Notes under the pieces: model-generated
The model's input: only the letters and a program-made list of their open reading frames with translations
Told to the model about the DNA's origin: nothing
Database searches by the model: none
DNA from: Bdellovibrio sp. NC01
GTDB taxonomy: Bacteria > Bdellovibrionota > Bdellovibrionia > Bdellovibrionales > Bdellovibrionaceae
Assembly: GCF_006874625.1 (NCBI RefSeq)
Contig: NZ_CP030034.1
Location: 1,798,001 to 1,862,000, forward strand
Direction of reading: 5' to 3'
Length of the DNA: 64,000 nucleotides
Made by a program: the position numbers and the translations under genes
Shown: positions 34,038 through 42,412 of the stretch, one piece after another
How the letters are laid out: the number at the start of each line of letters is the position of its first letter
How positions within the stretch are numbered: the stretch's first letter is position 1

Positions 34038-35094
34038 GGTTTTTGAGGGTGCCGGAGCGGACTTCTTCTGGGGAGAGTTCGCGGATGATTCGGTAGCGCC
34101 AGAAGCAGATTCTTGCGTCTTCGTTTAGTTTTCTATTTAAGCGTTCTTCTACTAAATCGGGGCTGCCATCGCAATCGATGTGGGCGAAGTCGGCAAAGTT
34201 ATCGACTTGGGCGACACTCCATGAATAGGGTGATTTGTCTTTTGCCGTAAAGCTGCGATTGAAGCCGCCCGATCCTAAGGCGATCGTTGCGACCACAATT
34301 TTTTCCAATTCGGGATGTGCAATCTGTTCGCGAGCAGTTGCGATTTGCTCGGTTTGGTCTAGGGCAATGACGAAGGCTCCGGTTGGATTTTTATCGCGAG
34401 TCGAAACTAAGAAATAAGTTTTTTTATCAGAGGCGGGGAGGCGTGCCGCGGGTTTCACGACGGCATGTGATTGCACTTCGACATCTGCCGCCGCAGAAAT
34501 GACCGTCGAGTTTATGCGTTCTTCGCTGATGACTTCGATGCGAGTGGCTTCACTTTCAAAAATCCACTTGAAAGATTGCGTATCATAAGAGTTCTCGAGT
34601 GAAACTGCTTTTTCTGCGACAAGAATGTTTGAAGCACTGAAAGCTTTTAAAGTGACGTTATTTTTCTTCAAGTAAAGGTTTAAGAGGTCAACTTTCACAC
34701 TATGCGAAGCAGATTTCAGTTCATGTGTGATAAACGGGGATGTGTAAGAACTTAAAGTAACTTCTAGCTGATCTTTGCATTGAAGTATGACTTGAAGTCC
34801 CTCGTCACTTGGGGTTTTCACACTGAAACTCTGGGAGTGTTTTAGAAAATCTTCGCCTGCTACTTTAAGTTTTGAAAGTGGCTCAAGATCAAATTCTTGC
34901 TCATCGATATCAACTCCCACGCGAACTTGGGTCCACGCTTTAAGTTCCGAAGTGGAGTGATTGATTAGAACCAACTGCAGTTCTGAAGGTGCACATTTTT
35001 CGGGCGCATAAAAAACCTGCGACGCCTGTGCGGACAGAGTAGTTAGAAGGGATAAGCTACAAACACCGATGATAGTCTTAAGACGTTTATCCAT
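34021..35094 (-). CDS. Secreted protein of unknown function, possibly iron-regulated
   Basis: 357 residues with a signal peptide (to about residue 25, TLSAQAS). The mature chain looks like two or more beta-sandwich domains, with two cysteines (CAPSEL, QCKDQL) in the first 110 residues and two more (HIDCDGS, ARICFWR) near the end. No family was recognised. A Fur-like box lies about 97 bases upstream, inside a candidate promoter reading toward this gene, so iron control is possible. Its last codons lie in the arm of a repeat element. Confidence 0.7.
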   Translation of the reverse strand: MDKRLKTIIGVCSLSLLTTLSAQASQVFYAPEKCAPSELQLVLINHSTSELKAWTQVRVGVDIDEQEFDLEPLSKLKVAGEDFLKHSQSFSVKTPSDEGLQVILQCKDQLEVTLSSYTSPFITHELKSASHSVKVDLLNLYLKKNNVTLKAFSASNILVAEKAVSLENSYDTQSFKWIFESEATRIEVISEERINSTVISAAADVEVQSHAVVKPAARLPASDKKTYFLVSTRDKNPTGAFVIALDQTEQIATAREQIAHPELEKIVVATIALGSGGFNRSFTAKDKSPYSWSVAQVDNFADFAHIDCDGSPDLVEERLNRKLNEDARICFWRYRIIRELSPEEVRSGTLKNRIDMK

Positions 35095-35190
35095 AGACTT
35101 CAGATCGGTCTAGCTGCTGCAAACTTTATGAGCAGCCTTCAAATCCAGACCTACATCTAGCGGGCTTGTGGCATTAATTACACCCTGAGA

Positions 35191-35205
35191 CGATATTCAT
35201 TCTCA
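35191..35205 (-). promoter_or_regulatory. Fur-like box, overlapping a promoter for the upstream secreted protein gene
   Basis: The minus strand reads TGAGAATGAATATCG, 12 of 15 matches to the 7-1-7 Fur box TGATAATNATTATCA. On the same strand, TTGAAA followed after 16 bases by TATCGT forms a -35/-10 pair that contains the box. Fur would therefore block the secreted protein gene, and may also affect feoAB on the other side. Confidence 0.55.
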
Positions 35206-35256
35206 ACACGTTTTCAAGTAAGTTTTATGAGGCCAAATAACTACCCTTTATACTCT

Positions 35257-35262
35257 TATAAT
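35257..35262 (+). promoter_or_regulatory. Candidate -10 box for feoAB
   Basis: A perfect TATAAT faces feoA about 140 bases upstream of its ATG. No good -35 is present at the usual distance. A transcript from here would carry repeat copy 4 in its leader. Confidence 0.35.
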
Positions 35263-35280
35263 CTTAACTAGTTTCACGGA

Positions 35281-35383
35281 GAGACTGCATTAAAAGGTCA
35301 GATGCAAGGCGCGAGGAGAAAAGCGTACTCAATGTACGGTGACGACGAGCAACGCAGTCAGCTGGCCTTTTTATGAAGTCTCT
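35281..35383. repeat. Dispersed intergenic hairpin element, copy 4 (inverted), in the feoA leader
   Basis: The core is the reverse complement of copies 2 and 3: CAGATGCAAGGCGCGAGGAG, then GCGTAC-TCAAT-GTACG and GACGACGAGCAACGCAGTCA. Outer arms GAGACTGCATTAAAAGG and CCTTTTTATGAAGTCTC pair. It ends 17 bases before the feoA ATG. The 3' arm ends with TTTTT, so as RNA it resembles a leader terminator. Confidence 0.75.
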
Positions 35384-35400
35384 AACTCTTAAGGAAAATC

Positions 35401-35631
35401 ATGACCTTACTCGATTCAATTCTTAAACCTGGGCACGTTGTCGAAATCCAAAGTTTGGGCGGAGATTCTGTCGTTCGTGAACGCTTGCACGAAATGGGTT
35501 TAAGAACAGGCATGATGATCACTATCTTGGGAAGAGCTCCATTTGGCGGACCGTTGTTAGTTCGTTTCAATACAAGTTTCTTGGCTCTTCGAAACGAGGA
35601 AGCGCAATGCGCGACAGTCAGCTTGAAGTAG
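35401..35631 (+). CDS. feoA: Ferrous iron transport protein A
   Basis: 76 residues, an SH3-like FeoA domain: HVVEIQSLGGDSVVRERLHEMGLRTG and a final strand pattern typical of the family. FeoA is a small cytoplasmic partner of the FeoB iron(II) permease. AAGGAAAATC precedes the ATG. The stop codon lies within feoB (25-base overlap), so translation of the two is coupled. Confidence 0.92.
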   Translation: MTLLDSILKPGHVVEIQSLGGDSVVRERLHEMGLRTGMMITILGRAPFGGPLLVRFNTSFLALRNEEAQCATVSLK

Positions 35632-37529
35632 CAGAACAATCGACAACGAAATCCATCGCTTTAGTCGGAGCTCCGAACTCTGGCAAAACAACTTTGTACA
35701 ACTGGCTCACAGGATCACGCTTTAAAACGGTGAACTATCCGGGAGCAACAGTTGAATATTCTTTGGGTAAATTGGCCGGTCATCTTGGTGAAGGCATCAC
35801 GGCGATGGATACGCCCGGTACGTACTCTCTTCATCCAAAAAGTGCGGATGAAGAAGTCACATTAAAAGCCATCTATGAAAGCCCTGAATTTGGAACTGTC
35901 AGTGGGATCATCGTTGTGATCGACGGCACTCAGATGGCTCGTCATCTTCAGCTTGCCTTGCAAGTGAAAGAGACTGGTTTTCCAATGATCGTGGTTATCA
36001 CGATGGCCGATCTTCTTCGCAAAGAAGGCATTGAAATCGATATGGATTACTTGCGCAAAACTTTGGGCTGCCCAGTTTTGCAATTCGACGGTTTGCTGGC
36101 TGGCGGTTTGAAAGAGATCGTTGCGGAAGCGCAAAAAGTTCCGGTGAAATCGCCGGTGAAAAAGCCAGTCTTCTGGGGTTTTGAAATTTTAGAAACAAAA
36201 CTTCAATACTGCGAAAAGATCGCCAACGAAGCACTGACTCATAAAACAGATCATGCACAGGATCGCTTGAATCACATCGTTAAAAATACGGAACGCATTG
36301 ATAAAGTTCTTCTTCATCCAACATTTGGTTTGGTGATGTTTATTTTGATCATGGGAACGTTGTTTTCATCTATCTTCTGGGCGGCGGCTCCGTTGATGGA
36401 TGCAGTCGACCAAGCGTTTAGCTTCATGAATGCGGAAGTTTTGAAACTTGCGCCGGATTCATTGGTCACGGATTTTATCGCAAACGGTATTATCGCAAGT
36501 ATTGGTGCTGCGATGGTTTTCGTGCCGCAAATCTTCATTTTGTTCTTTGGTATTGGTTTGCTTGAAAGCTCTGGCTACTTAGCGCGCGCGGCGACCTTAA
36601 TTGATCGTCCGTTTTCAGCGCTGGGTATGAGTGGTCGTTCTTTCGTTCCGGTGTTGTCAGGTTTTGCTTGTGCGGTGCCAGCGATCATTGCGACTCGTAA
36701 CATCTCTTCTAAACGTGATCGTTGGATTACGTCGTTTATTATTCCATTGATGGCGTGTTCAGCACGTTTGCCGATTTATGCTTTGTTGCTCGCGTTCTTG
36801 TTTCATGGACAGTCAGCATGGAAAGCAGGCTTTGCATTGGCGTTCTTGTACTTAGGCGCTTTGATCATTGGTGGTATTGCGGCAAGTATCGTGAATAAGT
36901 TTATTCCAAAACGTGATACTTCGTTCTTTATGATGGAGCTGCCAATTTATCGTAAGCCAAAGATGCGCGTGCTTCTTCGTCAATCTTTGACTCGTACTTT
37001 GTCTTACGTAAAACGTGCGGGTCCACCGATCACGATCTTTGCGATCTTGATCTGGGCAGGTACGACATTCCCGAATTATCACGCAGCGACTGACACAGAA
37101 AAACTACAAACTAGTTACGCAGGTCAAGTAGGTCACGTGATTGAGCCGGTGATGGCGCCGATGGGTGTTGACTGGCGCGTGGGTGTTGGTTTGATCTCTG
37201 CTTTTGCCGCTCGTGAAGTGTTCGTGTCGTCGATGGGGATCGTTTTCAACGTCACTGATAAAGATGAAAACACGCAACAAGAGTCGATGCTAAAAGCGAT
37301 GTCGGACGCGACAAACATGAAGGGTGAAAAGATCTTCACCGTTAGCAGTGTTGTCGGTTTGATTGTGTTCTTTATGATTGCTTTGCAGTGTATGTCGACA
37401 TTCGCGGTACAGATTCGCGAAAGTGGTTCACTAAAAATGGCAGTGACCCAGTTGATTCTATTTAATGCTGTTGCTTATCTTTTGGCAGTGGGCATCGTTC
37501 AAGGTCTTCGCGCTTTCGGCGTGGCCTAA
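35607..37529 (+). CDS. feoB: Ferrous iron transporter FeoB
   Basis: 640 residues, on the short side for FeoB. The N-terminal G domain has G1 GAPNSGKTT, the G2 region NYPGATVE, G3 DTPGTYSL and the spacer domain. From about residue 230 come the membrane helices, with FVPVLSGFACAVPAI and the second gate repeat AAREVFVSSMG. It imports Fe(II) across the inner membrane, driven or gated by GTP. Overlaps feoA. The stop codon lies in a hairpin shared with the convergent gene. No FeoC is present. Confidence 0.94.
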   Translation: MRDSQLEVAEQSTTKSIALVGAPNSGKTTLYNWLTGSRFKTVNYPGATVEYSLGKLAGHLGEGITAMDTPGTYSLHPKSADEEVTLKAIYESPEFGTVSGIIVVIDGTQMARHLQLALQVKETGFPMIVVITMADLLRKEGIEIDMDYLRKTLGCPVLQFDGLLAGGLKEIVAEAQKVPVKSPVKKPVFWGFEILETKLQYCEKIANEALTHKTDHAQDRLNHIVKNTERIDKVLLHPTFGLVMFILIMGTLFSSIFWAAAPLMDAVDQAFSFMNAEVLKLAPDSLVTDFIANGIIASIGAAMVFVPQIFILFFGIGLLESSGYLARAATLIDRPFSALGMSGRSFVPVLSGFACAVPAIIATRNISSKRDRWITSFIIPLMACSARLPIYALLLAFLFHGQSAWKAGFALAFLYLGALIIGGIAASIVNKFIPKRDTSFFMMELPIYRKPKMRVLLRQSLTRTLSYVKRAGPPITIFAILIWAGTTFPNYHAATDTEKLQTSYAGQVGHVIEPVMAPMGVDWRVGVGLISAFAAREVFVSSMGIVFNVTDKDENTQQESMLKAMSDATNMKGEKIFTVSSVVGLIVFFMIALQCMSTFAVQIRESGSLKMAVTQLILFNAVAYLLAVGIVQGLRAFGVA

Positions 37530-37542
37530 CTACCACGCTTTT
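37519..37542. terminator. Terminator hairpin spanning two convergent stop codons
   Basis: GCGTGG (37519-37524), loop CCTAACTA and CCACGC (37533-37538) are followed by TTTTA. The loop contains the feoB TAA and the complement of the opposite gene's TAG, which abut with no gap. The plus-strand T-tract suits feoB best. Confidence 0.55.
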
Positions 37543-38570
37543 ATTCCCGATAAATCTATCTTACGCATGCAGCTGTGATGGCTGCATTCTGTGACTGTGC
37601 AGAATTGGAATTGTTCGCGGTCGCGCGGACCTTGAATGCGACAAGGTACATCGACGCGGTGATAGGTGTGTCTGTTTGGATCGTAACAGAACCAATCGCC
37701 GATACATGCCGGACCAAATAAGAAATGCGTGCGCACATCTAAAGCCACAGAAATATGTCCAGGGCTTGAATCGTTTGAAAGTGTGATTGCACCCGTTGAA
37801 ATCAATGAAATGAACTGACGAAGGCTCACGTCATCAATCAATGGCACGCCAAGCTCTTTACATAAGGCAGGCATGTTCCATTCTTTTGAGAGTTTTTGAT
37901 CACACAAAACAAGAGGCTGAAAAACGCCCTCATCGCGAATCTTTTTAACCGTCTGAACCCACAAATCTTTAGGGTAAATTTTCAATGAATACGATGCGCC
38001 CGGAAGAAATACGAAGCGCTTTTTGTCTGGATCGCCACCAGCGGCAATGATTTTTTCGCGAGTCAGTTTTTGGGCGAATTCTTTTTCTTCAGATTTTAAA
38101 TCAATTTGCGTCAGTTCGTGTTTTGTAGCCGGTAAGCCGATGGCTTCCAAAACGCGGTAGTCGCGTGTGATTGCGTCTTCAAGTTCGCCCGCATGAGGAA
38201 CTTTCTTTGACGACAAAAATGGCGTTCTTTGCAGGCTGTGGTGATGAAGAACGATCTCTTTTGCGCCTGTTAACCAGGCAAATTTGCACAGGCTGCCAGA
38301 AACGTGGAAACCCAAAAGCAGGTCAAATTTCTCTTTACGTAGCTGCCAAAGTTTTTTTACGAAATCAGTTTTGGACTTTGCATCAACCAGGTGAAGCTTA
38401 TCAATCAACAAGCTATTCAACAGGATGTCGCGGTTCATCCCATAGGTGAGGGCATGAATTTCCGCTTCAGGATAAGCCTTACGCAACGCCGCGAGAGCTG
38501 AGGTCCAAATAACCGTATCGCCGATCGCGCGAGTTTTAATGACAAGGATTTTTCGGTAAGGCATAGTCAT
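37530..38570 (-). CDS. Glycosyltransferase family 9 (heptosyltransferase-like)
   Basis: 346 residues. Family 9 enzymes add heptose or related sugars to lipopolysaccharide core at the inner membrane. The N-terminal KILVIKTRAIGDTVIWTSALAALR is the family hallmark (GDxx). The C-terminal half has the donor-site stretch LSNDSSPGHISVALDVRTHFLFGP. The C-terminus is rich in Cys and His (CTVTECSHHSCM), an uncommon tail that could bind metal. Sugar and acceptor are unknown. Its start is only 17 bases from the divergent family 17 gene. Confidence 0.85.
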   Translation of the reverse strand: MTMPYRKILVIKTRAIGDTVIWTSALAALRKAYPEAEIHALTYGMNRDILLNSLLIDKLHLVDAKSKTDFVKKLWQLRKEKFDLLLGFHVSGSLCKFAWLTGAKEIVLHHHSLQRTPFLSSKKVPHAGELEDAITRDYRVLEAIGLPATKHELTQIDLKSEEKEFAQKLTREKIIAAGGDPDKKRFVFLPGASYSLKIYPKDLWVQTVKKIRDEGVFQPLVLCDQKLSKEWNMPALCKELGVPLIDDVSLRQFISLISTGAITLSNDSSPGHISVALDVRTHFLFGPACIGDWFCYDPNRHTYHRVDVPCRIQGPRDREQFQFCTVTECSHHSCMRKIDLSGIKAW

Positions 38571-38587
38571 AGGAATACGAGGATATC

Positions 38588-39415
38588 ATGATCTACGACT
38601 GTTTTGCATTCTTTAATGAGCTTGATCTTTTAGAGATCCGTTTAAATACGTTGGACTCAGTCGTGGACCGTTTTGTTTTGGTCGAGGCAACTCGTACTTT
38701 TCAGAAAAAAGAAAAACCTCTATTTTTTGAGCAAAATAAAGAACGTTTTAAACCGTTTCTTCATAAAATCGAGCACATCGTGGTCGATAAATATCCGACG
38801 TTCTTTTCAAAGTTCCGTGTTCCTACGACTTGGGATTACGACGACCACCAAAAAGAACAAATCAAGCAAGGTCTAAAAAACTGCAAGCCTGATGATGTGA
38901 TTATTATTTCTGACGTTGATGAAATTCCACGTCCCGAGCTGGTTACAAAATACGCTAATACTCCGGAAATCAAAGTTTTCCAGCAGCGCTTGTATTATTA
39001 TTTCCTAAACTGCTTCGTGAAAAAGTATCCAGAGCCTATCGAGTACTACAATGGTTATATGCCATGGCAGGGTACGGTGATGATGCACTATAAAGATCTT
39101 AAAACTGTGCAGAAGGCGCGTTTGAATCGCGGGCAGCGTAAGAACTCTAAGAATCTCATCATCATTCCTGAAGGTGGCTGGCATTTCAGTTATTTAGGCG
39201 GGGTGAAAAAGGTCATTGAAAAGATCGAAGCTTACGCTCATACAGAACACAACCTTCAAGACTTTAAAGATGCAAAACGTATCGAAGAAGTGATTCGTAA
39301 GGGTGGCAGTCTGTATGGCCAAGAGTTAGATTCTGAGTTCGTGCAAATCGACGAGAATTTCCCGAAGTATTTGCAGAATCACAAAGATAAATACTCTCAG
39401 CTCATCTTAGAATAA
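38588..39415 (+). CDS. Glycosyltransferase family 17 protein
   Basis: 275 residues. The N-terminal MIYDCFAFFNELDLLEIRLN and VDRFVLVEATRTFQ, followed by DDVIIISDVDEIPRPE (the DxD metal-binding motif) and GGWHFSYLGG, match GT17, the family of beta-1,4-N-acetylglucosaminyltransferase III. Bacterial members are mostly uncharacterised and sit in surface-glycan loci, as here. GAGG lies 8 bases before the ATG. The 3' end overlaps the convergent GT4 gene by 19 bases. Confidence 0.85.
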   Translation: MIYDCFAFFNELDLLEIRLNTLDSVVDRFVLVEATRTFQKKEKPLFFEQNKERFKPFLHKIEHIVVDKYPTFFSKFRVPTTWDYDDHQKEQIKQGLKNCKPDDVIIISDVDEIPRPELVTKYANTPEIKVFQQRLYYYFLNCFVKKYPEPIEYYNGYMPWQGTVMMHYKDLKTVQKARLNRGQRKNSKNLIIIPEGGWHFSYLGGVKKVIEKIEAYAHTEHNLQDFKDAKRIEEVIRKGGSLYGQELDSEFVQIDENFPKYLQNHKDKYSQLILE

Positions 39416-40551
39416 AGATCCGTAAATTGTTTTAAAGTATCTGGCCAATCGTGGTTCTGAATGGACCACTGACGCGCCTTCAGGCCTTGTGTTTTAATCG
39501 CTACCGAATTGTTTAAATAAAATCTAAAGGCTTCAGTGATCGAACTTGCAGAGCCTGGTTGCACCAACATACCACGTTCATTGGCGCCCACCTGTTCTGG
39601 AGTGCCGCCGGCATTTGTGCCAATGACGGGTTTTGCCATCATCATGGCATCAAGAACGCTTAACGAATAAGTCTCGTTGTAGGAAGCTAGGGCAAATACA
39701 TCCAAAGCTTCAATGTAGGGAATGTATTCACGCTGAAACGGAATACGCACCAAATGATTTTTAAGACGCTCATTCAAGCGTTGCTCGTTCACCCAGTCTA
39801 ATAAATCCTTTGATGGCGGAGCAGGGATCGGATGACCCTTGTCGTCTTTACCGGCGATTGTTGGATCGCCAATGATCCACAATTGTAGGCGCTTTAATTC
39901 TGAATCGTCCAAGCCATCAAGTGCTTGTACAAGTTCTTTCACGCCTTTGCCCGGATCGATACGGCAAAGTGTACCGATCACAATCTGGTTGTCAGTAACG
40001 TTGTAAAGATGACGAAGTCCCTCACGCTCTTTTGGATACGGATGGAATTGTTCAACTTTGCGACCGTAGCGAATCAGATGCAGTTTGCTTGATGCAATAG
40101 GGAAGTTCTTGCGCACATCATTTAAGATCGTTTCGGAAGAAGAACACAGAGCATCCACTTTTGAAAACAACCAACGATGAACGAAGTCCTGTTTGCGGGT
40201 CGCGTTCATGTACAGGTTATAGATATGTTTAAGTTTTGGTTTATTCCATTTTGCTAAAGCACAAGCCCACATATCCAAACGTGTGTGTGAATGCAGTAAA
40301 GTGATCTTGTGCTTTTTGACGATCTTGCTGATCAGTCTGGCTGTCGCAAATTTTGAAAGTTTCTTTTCTGGAAAGGGCAACGTATGCACGCCAGCCTTTT
40401 TTAGTTCTTCAGCCACACGACTGTGAGCCGAACACAGCACCCATTGTTGGATGCCGGCCTCTTGCAGCTTTTGAATTAGCTCGCAGGTGTAGATTTCAAG
40501 TCCACCCCAAGAAAGGGAGTGGATGCAGTGAAGAACTCTTACTTCGCCCAT
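39397..40551 (-). CDS. Glycosyltransferase family 4
   Basis: 384 residues, a GT-B fold retaining glycosyltransferase. N-terminal LHCIHSLSWGGLEIYTCELIQKL is the acceptor-side motif. In the C-terminal half, IGTLCRIDPGKGVKELVQAL and SYNETYSLSVLDAMMMAKPVIGTNAGGTPE (read in two parts) give the donor-binding E-x7-E. Its start overlaps the end of rfbB by 13 bases, so it is the last gene of the rfbB/rfbA/wecE operon and probably transfers a sugar in the same surface glycan. Confidence 0.9.
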   Translation of the reverse strand: MGEVRVLHCIHSLSWGGLEIYTCELIQKLQEAGIQQWVLCSAHSRVAEELKKAGVHTLPFPEKKLSKFATARLISKIVKKHKITLLHSHTRLDMWACALAKWNKPKLKHIYNLYMNATRKQDFVHRWLFSKVDALCSSSETILNDVRKNFPIASSKLHLIRYGRKVEQFHPYPKEREGLRHLYNVTDNQIVIGTLCRIDPGKGVKELVQALDGLDDSELKRLQLWIIGDPTIAGKDDKGHPIPAPPSKDLLDWVNEQRLNERLKNHLVRIPFQREYIPYIEALDVFALASYNETYSLSVLDAMMMAKPVIGTNAGGTPEQVGANERGMLVQPGSASSITEAFRFYLNNSVAIKTQGLKARQWSIQNHDWPDTLKQFTDLYSKMS

Positions 40552-41525
40552 AGATTTTTGTAGTACTCAATCGTGCGAAGAAGGCCTTGTTCTTCAAAGT
40601 TAACTTTCGGAGTCCAGCCCAATTCTTTTTGCGCCTTTGAATAGTTGATCGCGTAGCGGAAGTCGTGACCTTTGCGATCTTGTACGAAGTTAAGAAGTGA
40701 TTCAGGCTTACCCAAGTGTTTCAAAATCATTTTTGCAACATCAAGGTTCTGACGTTCTGAATTGCCGCCGAAGTTATACACTTCACCGGCCTTGCCATCA
40801 GTAAACGCTTTCCAGACGCCTTCATTGTGATCGTCGACATAGATCCAGTCACGGATATTCATGCCTGTACCGTAAATCGGTAACTTTTCATTCGCCAACG
40901 CACGTTTGATCATCAATGGAATGAACTTTTCTTCCACTTGTAACGGGCCATAGTTGTTTGAACAACGAGTGATGATTGTTGGAAGTTTAAACGTTTCAAA
41001 GAAGGAGCGAACCAAAAGATCCGCACTGGCTTTTGAAGCACTGTACGGGCTGTTTGGCGCGATCGGAGTTTGCTCTGTAAACGCCGGATCTTCCATTTGC
41101 AATGTGCCGTACACTTCATCAGTAGAGACTTGCAGATAGCGGAAGGCAGGGTTTTTTTCAAACAGCGCCAAGCTTTCTTTCAGCAAGTTCAGTGTGCCAA
41201 GAACATTTGTTTCAACGAAGATGTTCGGGCTTTCGATAGAACGATCGACGTGGGATTCGGCAGCGAAGTTCATCACGCCAGTGAATTGATGCTTTTTAAA
41301 AAGCTCATCCATTTTGTGTGAATCGCGGATGTCAGCGTGCACGAAAGTTAAATTTTTATTTTCATCCAACGATTTTTGGATGTTGGGTAAACGACCTGCA
41401 TAAGTTAAAGCATCAACGATGACGAAATCGTATTTAGATTTCACATCTTCGCGGATTGCGATGGTGTTAACGAAGTTTGAGCCAATAAAGCCAGCACAGC
41501 CAGTTAAAAGAACAGTTTGTTTCAT
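40539..41525 (-). CDS. rfbB: dTDP-glucose 4,6-dehydratase
   Basis: 328 residues, the typical length. It converts dTDP-glucose to dTDP-4-keto-6-deoxyglucose. The NAD-binding TGCAGFIGSNFV at the N-terminus, AESHVDRSI, STDEVYG, PYSASKAS (catalytic Tyr and Lys) and TRCSNNYGPLQ are all present. It overlaps rfbA by 4 bases. No rfbC or rfbD for rhamnose follows, so the product goes to the transaminase encoded upstream instead. Confidence 0.95.
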   Translation of the reverse strand: MKQTVLLTGCAGFIGSNFVNTIAIREDVKSKYDFVIVDALTYAGRLPNIQKSLDENKNLTFVHADIRDSHKMDELFKKHQFTGVMNFAAESHVDRSIESPNIFVETNVLGTLNLLKESLALFEKNPAFRYLQVSTDEVYGTLQMEDPAFTEQTPIAPNSPYSASKASADLLVRSFFETFKLPTIITRCSNNYGPLQVEEKFIPLMIKRALANEKLPIYGTGMNIRDWIYVDDHNEGVWKAFTDGKAGEVYNFGGNSERQNLDVAKMILKHLGKPESLLNFVQDRKGHDFRYAINYSKAQKELGWTPKVNFEEQGLLRTIEYYKNLWAK

Positions 41526-42409
41526 AGTTCCTCAGAAGTGATTTTTTCTAGATAAGTGCGGTACGAACATTTTGGAAGTTCGCTTGTGATTTTTTGCAAC
41601 TGTTCTAGAGTGATAAATTTCATGCGGTAAGCGATCTCTTCAAGGCACGCCACTTTCAAACCTTGGCGCTCTTCAATGGCGCCGATGAATGCCGCAGCAT
41701 CAAGCATCGAGCGGGGAGTTCCCGTATCAAGCCATGCAAGACCACGGTACATCATCTCGACACCGAGTTTGCCTTCGTTGTGATATGAAAGAATCAAATC
41801 AACAATTTCAGTTTCGCCACGAGCGGAAGGTTTAATTGCTTTCGCACGGGCTGAAACGGTTTTATCAAAAAGATAAAGACCTGGAACTGCATAATTGGAT
41901 TTCGGCTGTTTTGGTTTTTCTTCGATGGATTTTACTTTTTTAGTATTTTTATCGAACTCAACCACGCCGTAAGCAGATGGATCTGCGACATAGTAAGCAA
42001 ACACACGACCATTCATGCCGTTTGCTTTCTCTTTCTGTGCTTGGATGGCGTCACGGAAGAACGTCAAATCGCCATAAAACAAATTATCACCCAAGATCAA
42101 GCACACGTCATCGTTGCCGATAAATTGCTCGCCAAGAACGAATGCATCGGGAAGACCTGTTGGTTTTTCTTGTACAACGTAAGAAAGTTTCACGCCGAAC
42201 TGTGAACCATCGCCAAGTAGTTTTTTAAACGAAGCTTGATCGTCAGGTGAAGTGATTAGAAGAATGTCTTTGATTCCACCAAGCATCAGAATGCTCAATG
42301 GATAATAAATCATCGGTTTGTCATAGACCGTTTGTAGTTGTTTGGTCATGACTCTTGTCATTGGGTAAAGGCGAGAGCCCGCACCGCCGGCTAGAATAAT
42401 ACCTTTCAT
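41522..42409 (-). CDS. rfbA: Glucose-1-phosphate thymidylyltransferase
   Basis: 295 residues, standard RfbA length. It makes dTDP-glucose from glucose 1-phosphate and dTTP. MKGIILAGGAGSRLYPMTRV is the nucleotide-binding N-terminus (the usual LAGGxGTRLxP has Ser for Thr). Further on come KPMIYYPLSILM, GDNLFYGD and WLDTGTPRSMLDA. Overlaps rfbB by 4 bases and starts 3 bases after the wecE-like gene, so all are one operon. Confidence 0.95.
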   Translation of the reverse strand: MKGIILAGGAGSRLYPMTRVMTKQLQTVYDKPMIYYPLSILMLGGIKDILLITSPDDQASFKKLLGDGSQFGVKLSYVVQEKPTGLPDAFVLGEQFIGNDDVCLILGDNLFYGDLTFFRDAIQAQKEKANGMNGRVFAYYVADPSAYGVVEFDKNTKKVKSIEEKPKQPKSNYAVPGLYLFDKTVSARAKAIKPSARGETEIVDLILSYHNEGKLGVEMMYRGLAWLDTGTPRSMLDAAAFIGAIEERQGLKVACLEEIAYRMKFITLEQLQKITSELPKCSYRTYLEKITSEEL

Positions 42410-42412
42410 GAT

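Larger units (their letters stand above)
35095..35400. other. Intergenic region between the secreted protein gene and feoA
   Basis: 306 bases with no coding frame. It holds a Fur-like box and candidate minus-strand promoter (about 35191-35219), a perfect TATAAT at 35257 and repeat copy 4 (35281-35383). Confidence 0.6.
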
